Source: Pempheris klunzingeri
Taxonomy: Eukaryota; Chordata; Actinopteri; Acropomatiformes; Pempheridae
Direction: 5' to 3'
Length of the DNA: 64,000 nt
Assembly (NCBI RefSeq): GCF_042242105.1
Contig: NC_092020.1
Coordinates: 5,425,501 to 5,489,500 of the forward strand
Shown one piece after another: positions 12,308 to 26,500 of this stretch. Below the pieces are notes generated by a model. That model had not been told where the DNA came from. It saw nothing but the letters and a program-made list of their open reading frames with translations, and made no database searches. The number at the start of each line of letters is the position of its first letter. Within the stretch, counting starts at the first letter, position 1. A program made the translations under genes and the position numbers.

Positions 12308-12354
<47 letters not shown>

Positions 12355-15300
12355 CAGAGAGAGAGAGAAAGAAATACCATGAGAAGACCAATTTCATGAT
12401 GTCCCACTAGATGGCAGTATAATTTCACAAAAAAAATCACTAATGGCCTCCTCACAGGTGAGATGTGTTTGAGTAATAAAAAGAGGCAGGAGGGTAATTT
12501 ACACGTTATGCTATGGAGGTATTTAATTATACCACTACCAGGGAAAAAAGAGACATAATTAGTGCCTACTCAAAGTTGTTCTTAAACAGGAAAGGTGGTG
12601 TTTGTGATGCTAATAGTTACTTAAGTAGCCTAATTGTGCAGAAGCGCTCTGTTTTGAAAACAAACATGTGTTTCTGTGCTCAGCATCAACCCATATTTGC
12701 TTTCTTGTCCTTCATGCGGCTAAATCTGACTTGACTTTGCATTCATGTGCCTTTGTGATGCCTCTGCAAGTATCCGCCCTGATGGATTACACATTAGGAA
12801 GTAACTGACAAAGACTGACAATGCTGGTATCCTTCTTGTCTGTCCTGTGAGAAGCTGCTCTATCAGACAGACGAGGGAGGAGGGGATTGGGCCAGGAGGA
12901 TACGTCTCTCCTGTAACCTTCAGTGTCACAAAATTAAGATAATGAAATAGAGGGACGCCGTCTCACCCCGCCGCCACGTTGCAGGCGGTCTTTCATGACG
13001 CCGATGAACTCCTTGTGGCTAAGTTTATCATCGTGGTCCTCATCGAAGATCTTGAAGACTGTGTTGACCAAGTGGCGGGTCAGAGTGATGCCCGTAGCCA
13101 CGTACACCGCCCGGGTGAACTCCTCTAAGAGCGAAGAAAGACAGGTGATCGGGTGAGAGATGAACAATAGATCAGCCCCGAAGAGGCAGCACTGAATGCT
13201 GTATTCAACAATTTAGCTTGAAGCAGGACTAAAATCACAGTGATGTGTTTGTTATTTTCGATCTGTTTTCATCACAAACAGGAGGTTTTTCCAGATTTTT
13301 CTTGATAGCTGACAAATACGTAACAACTAATATACTTGCGCCTGTCTGTGTACTTTCAATCTTACCTACAGCACACAAGGATGTTTTGGACATTTATTTA
13401 ATTTGTCCAGTTTTGTGGCAACAGTTTCGGGCCTTTCTTGCTTCAACATGACAATGCCCCAGTGAACAAACCATGTCTATAATGGAATAGTTTTTTGAAT
13501 TTGGTGTGGAAGAACCCAAATGGACTTTATGGCCCATCATCAGTGTCCAAGCTGAAGTGTGCTCTTGTGTTGGAAAGCAGCCAGGTGCCAAAATCTTGTG
13601 GAAAGGAGTGGAATCTGTTGTAGCAGCATATTATCATCATGAATTGAGATGTTTCACTATGTCATCCACATAGTTTCGGCCATGTAGTGTAGGTTCTACA
13701 GAAGACATGCGTATGATGCCACCAGGTAAACTGGAGACACATTCCAGTTGTTGAGTGTGGGACTCTACCTTGGCCAACGGAGCGGTTGGCGAAGTTGTAC
13801 ATTTGCATGGCGATGTTAAAGTCTTCCAGGTTGTTTAGGAACTGGAAGAAGGACCTGAACTCCTCAAAAGTGATTCCCTGCAAAGAGAAAACAACCATAA
13901 AACAATTATTTTATCTACTAAATGTGGAGCTTGTGAAATGCAACAGGAAAAATCATAAAGTGCCACATAAAACAAATGGCCACATGTGTCAGTGCTCCGG
14001 CAAAGGATAGTGCTACAATTCACACAAAACATAATCTGCCTCCTTTCATCCTGCGGGGATTCCTTTAGTGTGTGTGGGACCTTGAAGCCATCAGATAGAT
14101 AACACACCCAAACAGACAAAGTATACATTGCTGGATTTTCCCTGCGCAGTATGGACACGCTGAGCTGTCAGCAGCGGGGGGAGGATTGTAGCTTTTGGGA
14201 AGAGGTCAGGTCGTTTGCAGACTTTTCTGAGGCAGATTAACCTGATACTTGAATAAACAAAAACAACAAAAGTGATGAATCCCCAAACATCTCAAGCTTG
14301 GCTGATGACTCAAACACTGAGCCTATTGATCTCCACTCAACCATCCCGCAGCTACTAGCTCCTTCTCTCGCCGGGGGCCCCGCCAAACAGGCAACACACA
14401 CAGCCGAACAAATGGAGTAATGACTAATCTGTGACGCTTTGCTGTTTTAACAAGGTGAGGGCCATAAAATATCTCTTCGCCTAACGATGAGACCCACTTG
14501 ATAATCAATGGAGATCTAGCAACAGGCTACTCGAGGTGGCTGAGGAGCGGGTCAGCGTGCCAAGAGGAAAAACAAATTAAAGCTAAAATGAGGATGCTTC
14601 ACTCAACAGCTAATTCACAGAGCAGTATCCAAAGAAACAGACGACTAAAATACACCCATACTCACACACACAAGCACTACGAATACCTTCCAGGAGAGAC
14701 ATCTGAAGATGTGTGCTCGTGTCCTCATATTTAAACGTCTCTATGACGACTAGAAACTAGTTCTGTTTGAGCACGCCCCGACTCTTAGTCCAGTTACTGC
14801 AGTTCATACACATTGTGCATTGTTGTGTCTTTTTTTAATTGCTCTGAATGGAGGACGACAATGATAGAATGGTGGATTCTAAACTTTGTTGCTTCAAAGT
14901 CTGAGGAAAGCTAACTAACACATGTATAGTTTGTACATTTTGGAAAGAACACATTGAGATGAAAAGACTCCACTCTCATGTCTGCTAAATATATATAGCT
15001 GTTAACTTTGCATAAAAACTGGAAACAAGGAGACAGGGCAAAGCAAATAAGCATATCTCCCAAAATGTTGAAATACCCCTGGGACAAAATACCCCGAACA
15101 CCTATATAATAATTTCCAATTAATAGTCCACAGCATTTGCTGTATCTTTGCTGATTAGAGGAGCTAATTAATCTCTCCTGCCTGTTTTGAAGTTCCAGTT
15201 GTTGCTGATGTAGTGGATTAGTGGTGTTTCTGTTATTTTGTCTACCCCTTGTCGGCGGTAACATGTGATGAAGGGAATAAACAGCTCACCTTTTCGTCCG

Positions 15301-18300
15301 GTATGCTGTGGCGCACATTCTCCAGATACCCGCTGACGTCGTCCACGTTGGTGTAGCGAAGGAGGATCCGAGCAAAGTCTTCCTCGCTGATGGTGGGCAG
15401 GCCTTTGGAGTAGGAGAGGAACTCTATCTCAAGCACCTCTGTCTGCAGGTTGTCCATGAACCTGGAGGAGCGAGACGGACAGCAGCTGCTGACAGGAAAC
15501 GCCACCACCAGAAACTCGCATGCACAAAGGAACAAACAAAACCACTACAGGCTGAGCTGTCAGACGCTCAATGTGGTATGAAAGTGACAAACGGCCATTT
15601 TACACTGTGAGATAATCATTTTCTCGGGGACAGCGAGGTTTTTCAACTTACTTGTAAAAATCTTCAAATTTCAACTCAGCTTTGCCTTTTTTCCCAAAGA
15701 AATGCACCAGCAGCGTTGTCTCTGTTTTCTCATCCACATGCTGTCAGAGGAAAAAAAGTGACTGCATTATGACTCCTCATAGCTTTAGATATCCACCTCA
15801 GATGTTATCATTTTCTGCATAATCAAATAAACAGAGCAAGCCAGAACTCATTGCAGCAATGATTCGGCCAAATATTGAAGAGTATTTCAGTCTCAGCAGC
15901 CAGGATGAGCTGTTTTGTTACATACAAGCATATCATGGTAGCACCAGGTAAACATTAACAGTGACATTTATTTAACCATGCTGAGAGCTTTAAGGAAAGA
16001 TGTTAGTTAATAGCTATACACATACCCGGCTATTGAATAATTACTCAGGGTTAATGGTTAATTTTTCACTGTGCCTGAAACCAAACAGTGGGCCAGCATT
16101 TCTCCTTTGTGCACGTTACAAACACGTGCCATGCAACTGATTGGTTGAACATGTTACAGAAGAAATAATAGAGGAGCTCTCTCTGAGTATGGGCTCATAC
16201 GTAAGAAGAAGCACAAATCAAGAACCTGTTAAACTGTGATCGCTATCATCGAAGCTACGGGCGTTTCTGTGAGAAAAGAAACAGTCAGAACCTGGTGTAT
16301 AGTATTACTGTATAACCAAAGTAGTGAATTAATGAGGACATGGCTACCTCAGTGAGATCAGAAAACAGAACTTGACTTGTGCCACGTCTCAGAACATCCC
16401 ACATGCCCCGGGCCTCTGCATGCTGACTGTCTTTTTTAAGAACCTGTGGCAGCTGGTAGAAGACAAAATACATCTGGCACATGTTACACAGATTAGGAAA
16501 CGAAGATGGACACACAAACACACTCGGTGCTCCTAAGGCAGGCAGGGGGACAGAGATGCACTGACTAAAAAGAAGATGAACATGAACATGAACATGGCGC
16601 AGGAGACAAAAGGAGAAAAAGTCAGAGACACAGGGACAGACAGGCAGAAACAGACTCGGGCTGACACCGGTGTATCTAAGAGGCCCATCAGCCCTGACAT
16701 GAGCCTGCTCTGCAGCGATGCATGCAGCCTCTTGGCAAGACATCGAGCCAACACAGCTAACACATGTCCAAAGCATGCAGGGCGTCAGACCTGAAGGGTG
16801 ATTCATGCCAGGTTAACTATGTAACTGAACCCACCCAATATATCATCATTTGAAGCTACGCTGTGAGGTAAATGCAGGTTATCAGGCACCTTTTCATCTA
16901 CTGTCGTGAAATAGGTTCTGATTTTAAATAGGTGTAACTTTTAAGTCCCAATATAAAAGATGAAGTGCAGATTTTACCAATGTGCTAAAATGAACAAAAA
17001 CTATTTCCACGAATTTCCTGCTCAGTATTGTCTGGAACAAAGAAGCCACTCTCCGCTATTTTTCTCAATGAGGTCATGCTCCTGATCTCGGATTAACCAA
17101 TCATTATCATTATTACAGTTTACGCTGCTCCCTGCACTCTCCCAGCTGCTGTGGGACTACTGTAACTACAGCTTCACTGAAACACAACTGTCATCAGCAG
17201 TTTTCTTGTAATTGGTGTCATGAGCAGTAAGAAGATCACAGGAAATCTGTCTTCCTAGTACTTGAGAAAAACTAGGATTTCTAACCCCCAGTTAGAAACC
17301 AAACCGTGTTGGTGCCGTTCGCTCTCATTCTGTTTTTTTAACCTATTATCTAATTTAAACATAGATTTTTCTCTAGTCTCGACATCACCGCGCTGAAAAG
17401 CACACAACCAACCAGAAACAGCCTGCTGCCGTCGACGTGTGTTCTTAAGGATGTCTTGCTTCATTTCATAATATTTATTTATCTTATTGAGTTTTTTTTC
17501 ATCTCTGGAGCCTGAGGGGGAATGTGAGACAGCTGATAAAATAGCTCTTCCTCTGCGCCTCATCGCTTTTCACCAGAGAGAGAGATTTACAGCATGAACC
17601 CACAGCTAATTACGGAACAACTCTTTAATGCACCGCGCTGCTCCCATCTCATCCCATGAAAAGATCCTGATACACTAGTAATTAGATTATGCCGGGGAAA
17701 GCCCAACCGCAGCATTGAAGACAGGCCTGTTATGTGTTTTTCAGATCTGACTTTTGAACTTTTTTGCTGGTTGGATACCTGCAGTACGGCAGAAGAATCA
17801 AAACAAAAAAAGACACACCTAATGCTGAAGTCTTCAAACAGTGCTCTGAAAAGATGGGTCTGTCCCTCTGTTGGCTGTAGGCTCTTCTATGTGTGTGTGT
17901 GTGTGTGTGTCTGATGAGTGCTTTTCACAGTGCTGCTTCTCCTCTCTGACGGGCATCTTCATGGTCAAACCCATCACAAAAGGTAACCCAAGCCCAAATA
18001 CCACTCCTCAAGAAACTGTAAAAATAAAACATGGGGGTCTGGGTGAAAACGCTGTCAGTCTTCAGGTAAGAGCTTTTTGAAGTGGAATCTCTCGCCCAAC
18101 GCTGACAAAAGCCGAGTACATAAATCATGTGAGTTGCACTACCACACACACACTAAGACAATATGTCAGATAACGTTGAAGTACGCAGTGGTGTATTCCA
18201 GTGAATGTGAATGAGGTTATCTGGTGTTAACAGACACAAATATGGGTGGTGTCAGCCCCTGAGATACATGCGTGTTTTCTGTGCTTACTCACTCTGTGAA

Positions 18301-21300
18301 AACATTTTCAGGTTCGGAGGAGCGCATGCCAAAAACACATGCAACACGCAGAACCTTTCTTTTTACATCAGGGAGAGAGAACAATACATACACTGTGCGG
18401 CTGGGATTTGTGATGACCGTACAGCTGTAGGCTCTGAAACACAAAAGAGAGCAGAAAGAGATGATTCATTTATAATTCACAACGTACTTTAGAACAGGAA
18501 GATGGCTGGAAATGAGTTTTTGAGCTATCTATTATGACATAACAAGTGATTCTTATTCCTATTCTTAAGCTTTGTGAATACACCCATAGTCTTCATCCTC
18601 AGCTTTGTCTTGCAAAGCATCATTATATTTCCAAATCTAGAGTGCCCATTCTAATGATCTTTTTGATGGTTATACGGGCTTCAGATTAATGCAAGACTGT
18701 TCAGAGATGCTAACGTTTGTCCCGGCAGAGTAAGCTCCTCCATGTTGTGTTGGTGCGATAAGACCTCAAAGAGTTGCTCTTATCGCTCTCTTCAGCTCTG
18801 CCTGTTTACATCCACCTGCATGCGGCATAAGACAGCCCTACAGAGATGAAAGCCTCAGACATGTTTTGCCCTGTATGACCACATTCACCTCTGTGCAGCC
18901 GGTGTTCTCTCTAGGAACACGGCGACTGTTGCAAGCAAAAACCCTTCCATGTTCAACATGTTAGTTCATATTTCACATCAAGGTCAATGTCAAGCTGCTC
19001 TAACCATTTCTTATTCATTAAGGAGTGATCAAAGGACCTGCATGTGATGTGAATGGTGTAACTCATGGGGACAAGCACACAGAGAATTATCAGCAGACTC
19101 TATGGAGAGTCTCCTGATCCAAAACTTTACACTTTTGATTCATTCTCACCTAATCTCTAATCAATCTCGCTTCCAGATGCACCCAGCAGCTGTTTTCAGT
19201 ACAAAGGCTTTGATAAACCCACTGTACTGTATCTGCCCAGCAGCAACCAGCAGACAGACAAAGTTAGCAACTAGCTAGTGAACATTGTGTAGTATTTAGC
19301 GTTAAGACCCAGATACCTCCCTCAGGAGTTGTTGTAGACTCAAATAAAGTTAATATAAGTGCCAATATTGGATTTATATTTGTCAGGTGGCAAAAACACG
19401 ACTCTAGAAGTGTCTATTGGATGAGTAAGTACACAAGTGCTTACTAACACGTCACCCATATCAACCTCATATAGTGATAAAATGCCCTTGTTGTATTTGG
19501 AGCTTATTAGAGCGCCCCCAAATGGCCAAATTAATTAATACAGGTTTGCATTGATTCATATTTTGGTAACTTTAAGGCAGACCAAGCTGAAAGCACAAAA
19601 CCAATTGTTTACAAGGTTAGCATGGGTTCCTTATTTAGACATGGAGCAGACATGGAGCAACATCAGTGTCCATTTAGAGTCGTGACAAATGTTAATCCAA
19701 TATTCACTTTTCTCTTAGTTGTGGTCTAGTCTAGTGTACATCACAGGCATACACCTAGACGCAGCACTGATTGCTTCAGCCCGTTGCTGCAATGGCAATG
19801 AGAATGAATAGAAACAGTTACGTTTTGAACTGGAAAACCAAAACAAAAGGCAGTACAAGAGGAGAGGGGGGATTATAGAGTCAAGTTTGTCACCAAGAGT
19901 TAAACTTTCATGTTACACGCGGTCCTTTGAGCCAAAGTAAGTAGAAAATTAACAAGATTGAGACTGTAACGTCCAGTGATGGAAAAGATGCAAAAAATCT
20001 ATTAAAAAAACCCCGACAGGGACTGCAAAGTCGATGAAAGCCTTCTGTGCATTCATAATTACAAGCAACCCCTTTTGAATTACTCATGGTCATTTGGTCC
20101 ATTGTTGACATAAGAAGTATTGATAACAGCAGCTTTAAAAACCATTAACAGGCATTTGAAAGAAACTCATACCTGTTGGTCAAATCTTTGCATGTCCTCA
20201 GCAACCTCCTTTCTGTCCTTTTTCTTACGGAAAATTTCTTCCAGCTGATGAGAGGATGATAAGTTGTTATGCAGAATAACATAATGGACAAAATGCATTT
20301 AATTAAAACTGATTATCAAGATGAGGCTTGTACCACCAAGAACTCCCTTTTATCCACCATTTCATTCCCATCTGCATCAAACATGTTAAAAGCAATCCTG
20401 AAGCCTGCATGGGGCTCTGAAATCAACAAAATGAATCGCATTTAAGTAAGACACTTTAATCTCTGAATCATTTTCAAGATAATTCTGTTTAACCTAGTCA
20501 AAATATATACTTACTTGTTAAAATGCAGAGCAGGAAGAGGTACTCTGTGTAACTGATGACACCTGGAAAAAAGAGAGAGACTTGTCAAGCTAAGAAACAA
20601 AAACCTAGATGTTCCCTTTTTCACACAAGACGGCATCAAATAGCATTAAGCAGTTAGCTGAAGGTGTTTACAGATGTTCAAAGTCATGCACCCAAGATGA
20701 ATAAGCCATCCAAAGAAACAGTGCCCGCCTTCAGACAAGGATAATCTTCTCGTGCTCGCTGATAACATCTTAAAAGGTGCCTTTTACTTCATGCTTGGTG
20801 TTCCCCTCACACAAACACAGGCTTTACAACTGAGCTGACCTATCTGGACACAAACCCAAACAAATTTAAGGCCCACGGCTTCTGATCGTGTTTGGGTAAC
20901 AAGGTGTAATACATTCTCAAGTGATCTGTCACTGATTGAGAATGGCCGATTCAGGTTTTGTGTCGCGTCCTTCAGCTCCCTTTGTTGTGTGACACGGAGA
21001 GGGGAAGAGTAAGTGTCAGGAACCATCTCAGTCGACTCTGGAGGCTTCTCCCCTCTGACTCTGAAAGCATTCCCAAGCTTTTGTTTGCTTGGGAAGATAG
21101 AGAATCGAGCACAGATAGTTCTGGGTGACTGCTCTGGGTGTTATGGGAAAAGAATTCAGGTACAGGGTTTGCTGCAGGGAGATATTTTCAGAAAGAGGAG
21201 CACTCAAGGGAAAGAAATAAAACTGGCAAACGTTTTTACTCTGCTTCTACATTTCCTCTAGAGGCTCAAACTTTGCTGCTAACAAAATGATGTAAAGGCA

Positions 21301-23545
21301 AGTGAACTAACTGAGGTGTGAAAAGAGAATTTGTGATTCGTGCCATTAGATGAAGTTCATCTAAAATTCCCCACGACAAAGTGCTCACCCCTCCTCTCTC
21401 CGTTTGACAGGTATGTCCCTATAATGACAGCACATCTCTAGCTTCAAAGCCTTTAAAGCTTAAATGGGTTAAGCTGAGAAAAAAACTTTTAAGATTCCAG
21501 CCATGTTTCACCAATACCACACACCTTCACTCCTGGAGGGAGCCCCCCTCCTCCCTCTGAGCCTCTGAGCTCAAGTAGATGTTGTTAGACAATACAAAGA
21601 ATTCCACAGAAACACTTCATACGGAGTGGCAGTCCCGGAGATGTAATCCAATGCCATTCTTAGGCTTCATAATGTCCGTGGTGATCAGGGGGGTGGCCAG
21701 TGGGACATGTCTCGACATAGCTGGGTTCAAACAGCTCCCTCATTCTCTAAAGCAACGCTTTGTTCACAGATCAATCCAGTCCTTTTTTCCCTGACAAAGC
21801 CGCAACGTTTAACAGCAGGATTAAAAGCCCCAAATCCCGGCATTGGCACTTAGCTAAAGCAACAGAGGAGAGAGCAGAACAGTGAGATCTGATGCTCCAC
21901 TGGCTTGTATGACCTACAGAGCGGGAGTGTGCAGGCCCAGGTGGGAAAATTAAAAAGATCTTCACTCACACTGACAACTTCATTTTCTTCATGCAACATT
22001 ACTGTGAATTGAGGTTTGCAGGTGCAATCATTGCACAAGCCGCATTAAGAAAATTAGGTTCTCATGAGGACTGCAGCTGCATTGCTCATATATGGTTCCA
22101 TATGTTTACAAGTCGGAGAAGTGTATGCAGTGAAGATTGTCCTACTACTGCCCCTATGACAGGATTGGTTGAGCAATAGCATGAAGGACAAACAGCCTGA
22201 TAGGTATGTTAAAATGTTTTAAAGTAATGATTTTTTTATGATCAATTAAACTGGAAATATTTTGTTCGATTAATTAGTTAAATCAATCAACCATTTCAGC
22301 AAATAATATTCCATCACAGTTTCCCAGAGCCCAAAGTGACGTATTTGAATTGTTCATTTTGTTTTGAAAATGTTTGGCATTGTTTCTTGAAAAATGACTG
22401 AAACAATTATTTTATTCAAATAGCTGCCAGTGAATTTTTTGTTGACTGATTAATCAAATAATTGAGAGTAATCTCACAGTTTCAGCTCTAAAATATTATT
22501 GTGCATGCACAGAAGTAAAAATAAGAAAAAAAGCAGCAAGATCAATTTTCCCATTTTCTATCTAAATTTTAATAGAGATTTTTTTCTGTCAATTTTGTAC
22601 GAATTGTCGGGACAATGCCTGCGTTAAACTGGCAAACTTCTTGTAACAAGTTTATTTAACATGCAAAAATGTGTCTGCCTGCAAGCATACAATTCAACAT
22701 ATATTAGCAAAGTTTCCAAAAATAAATGAATAATTCATGATTTATTTACTTGGGTTTAAAAGGAGCTTTTCTTAACTTAACAGTTAATACATTTTTTATA
22801 AAAGAGAGCAGAAGGGATCATTATGTCTGTTATCAATGGATCATTCCCTCCTGCAGAGGTTATTTGAAAATAAATCTACAAAATGTAATCAGACTGAGAC
22901 TGAGAGATAAGATAGTGTTTACAACACATTCACTGCTCTGGTTAATACCAGGCTGGCATGCAGAGCACACACTGACATGGAGGACCCACAGAATAATACA
23001 ATCATGAAGGGAAATCACTTAAATTCAAAGGATTTATGTGTGAAGCTGTAATGTATCAAGTTACTTCACCTCGTTCGCGAAGATTTCTAAACAAATTAGA
23101 TGATCCTTTCCAAACAGGTGGGGTATCAGCCAGCATCTTGTCTAATTCCTGGAAGAATAGAAGCAAATCCCAAATCCCTCATTCATTTCTAAATCCCAGG
23201 TAAACACGACGTAATGCAATGTTTGTTGGCTTTACAGTAATTACAGAGGGTTTATACGGATGAGGAGGAGATTCTGTAAAACAGCAACAAGTGCTTTGAT
23301 GGCAGAAGAACTCACCTTTCTTGTGAGGGACTTCCATCCTCTCCTACCTAAATAACACAAGGTTAACAGTTAGGGGATGATACATGTCTGACTTATAATG
23401 GTATGTTTCACTGGTGAACTCTGTATCAGAAATATGGAACCGGGAACAAAAGTGAAAACAGCTGTTTATGTGGACTGAAACACAAGTTTCGTATCTGCAC
23501 GAACGCATTCCGATGGTCAATAAAAGAGAAGATAAGATTGAGGCG

Positions 23546-23581
<36 letters not shown>

Positions 23582-26500
23582 GCCAGGAAATCACATCGAT
23601 AACAGTGACAATAACACTCCAATGACACATTTTAAAGCCTGTGTCTAAAGCTGGGATTATGATTGCCATGTGATGGCCTGTGAGGTGTCTGAGTGAGCAT
23701 GTGAAGATAAAAGGGGGATATTGTCCTCAATGTAAGCATGCATTTGATGCTTTCTATTTCTATGTTTCACTTCCGACCACGCTTATGGATTTGATATGAA
23801 TAATTTACACGACAGCACTTTAAGTTTTGACTCAGATGGTTCAATTCTAAATGGCATGAACTCCACCATCCTCTGCTTAAACCATCAGTGATGCGCAATG
23901 TTCTTCCTAAACATCTGTAGAAAAGACAAAAACACATTACAACACTTTTTATAGCCACAGTAGAACCATAACAGATTACTGTTTTGCAAAACATTAGCCA
24001 TTAGCCATTGGAGAGCAATAACACATTAGTGCTCCTTATTTACTTTCGTCATTAGATGCCAGTGAAGCAGGCCACACACCTTAAATCATAATCAACCCCA
24101 GTAATCAGAATGTCTTATCATTACATTTATGACACCCATGCTAAGTTGTTTGGTCTCTCTGGGTCTCTGCGAGTTTGTTGCCACATAAATGAGCCATAAA
24201 AGTGGGGTTGCTGGTAAAGATGTCTATCTTTATGCAGGTGTTATGACTGAAGCTCTTCAAGCCACAACCTAATGTCCGATGACACTTCACAGGCCTTCAG
24301 CAACAAGTACTGTTCCAGGAAACAACACTGGGACATTTTTTCAATCTCAAGTAATGGGAGGGTGAAGGAGCAGGATTTTATCTGATGACTTGATGAAAGT
24401 GTAATTAAGCAAATGGTTGCTGACAAATGTGGCTGATTTCTCCACAGAGCTGCAAAGATTATAGAGGCAGCGTGGCATCTGCAGTGCAGCACGCTGTTAA
24501 CAGTCTTCATGAAGGATAACGGGCTTTCTCTTACAAAATGATTGACTAATTTTAACACTTTAAAAAGTATAAGGACAGTATAAAGATAAGTATTCATCAA
24601 TACATCAAGTCCAGGCTGCTATGACTTGAGTACAGAATTTATGTATATTGTGAGTGGCACTAGAGTCAATATAAGAACGACTTCTTGTAAAAACTATTGA
24701 CATTAAAAACACATGCATGCAGTTGACTTCCTAACTATTCTAAAAGCAAAACAACAGGCGGCAGCAGCAGTGAAACAAAGGACAATTTGCTTTTTAATTC
24801 ACTGTAGTTTGCACTAAATAAATAAATCAAGGTAAAACACTAAGCAGATACAGATCTGCATTGTATTCATTCACTATCCGTTGCACAAGAGTAAATACAG
24901 AGAAAGGCAAGATTTTCTCTTGTATGAAAACTACCTGTCAAACAACGCCGATGTTTGCCATCACTTTTTAATCCATTATCATTCTACTTTGCCTAATCTT
25001 CAAGGTTCTTGACATGCGTGGAAGCACAAGCAGGAACAGACACAGGACTGATTTTTTGTTCCTGTCGCACTGTTGTTCCTGGAATTGTTCAGCCAAACAG
25101 GGGCAAAGGTTTTAACAAGGACCGTTTATAATTATTTTCATGATTAAGTGATTAATTGTTTGATGTATAACATGATGGAAAAAGCAAAAAAAAGGCCCTT
25201 AATACCCTGACAAAGCCATGGTGACAAAGCTGTTTGTGTAAGATCATCAAAATCATAAAAACATTCATATTAAAAAGATAAATAAAGAAAATGATCAAAT
25301 CCTCACGTTTTAGAGGGTTGAACAATTGTTGGTTGTTGTTGGTTAATTTTCTGACTTTTTAAGCCCTAAACCTCAATAATGATTCCCTCCTTCCTCCAAA
25401 GGATGTTTAGTATTGTGGGAAGGTGCTGAGTAATGGCAGTGAACTCACTCTTAGGTTCATTCAAAGTGATGGACTCGATGAAGTTGAGTGGCGTCATGTA
25501 GAGCTGGCCTTCGTATTCCGCCGAACTGAACAGGCGAAATCTGTTTTCGTGGGACGACATGAACACGTCTCCCTCATCCAGACCATAGGTCCTGGTCTGT
25601 AAACACACACACACACACACACACAGGTACAGACTCACGCACACCATCATGAAATATTGCAAATCATATCAGTGATAATACTGTCTGAAAGATGCTTTTT
25701 ATGAAATCCACGGAGGCTTTTCTTGTCACGAAAAGCTTCGCTCACATGGAACAACAAAGAGGCCCATGCTTTAATTCAGTAATGGGGCGCATGTTATGTC
25801 AGCCCTATTTTTCATCCCTGTGCACCAGATAATGTCCCTACAACTGTTCAAACCCAGCCAGATCAGAAGGCTGGATTGGTGAAGACAGAGTGGATCTCTC
25901 TGTCAGGTGGCACAGTGCCAGGTCCACTGGGCACAGAGCAAACACCCAGGGAATGTGTGCCCCCCTCTGCTTAACCATTAAACCCCCTCTAACCGCCCCC
26001 GCCTCTCATCAAATGTCAGCCCCTCCGCCAAGTCCCAGTGTCCAGTTTCCTGTGTCCCTGGATTCCTGCTGCCTGTGGACACCAGTCAAGGTTTCGTCCC
26101 TCCTACCGGCAGACATGGAACAAGGAATCTTCTGTAGCTACAAGTGTGCAAACCAGACCTGCTTTACATGGCTTACATGTTTGTTTACATCCCCTGTGAT
26201 CCATTAAAATCTTTTCAACATTGTCAGCACATGTCTGAGCTAAAGAGACTTACTGTAGAGGTGCTGATGTGTAACAGGGCCAAATACACGTTGTGCAGGG
26301 GGCGGAAAAAATAACTTGCAGCAGACGTAGTGCAAAAATAACTGCAGTGCTGCAGAGGCCTGTGTAAAGCTAATAACAAGTGCTGGAATTATTAGTCAAT
26401 TCAATACGGAATAATTGATTAATTGGGAAACATATTTGCCAACAGTTCCTGTTAGTCAAGAAGGCAACTAAAGATTATTTCTCTACTATTTATGTGAAAA

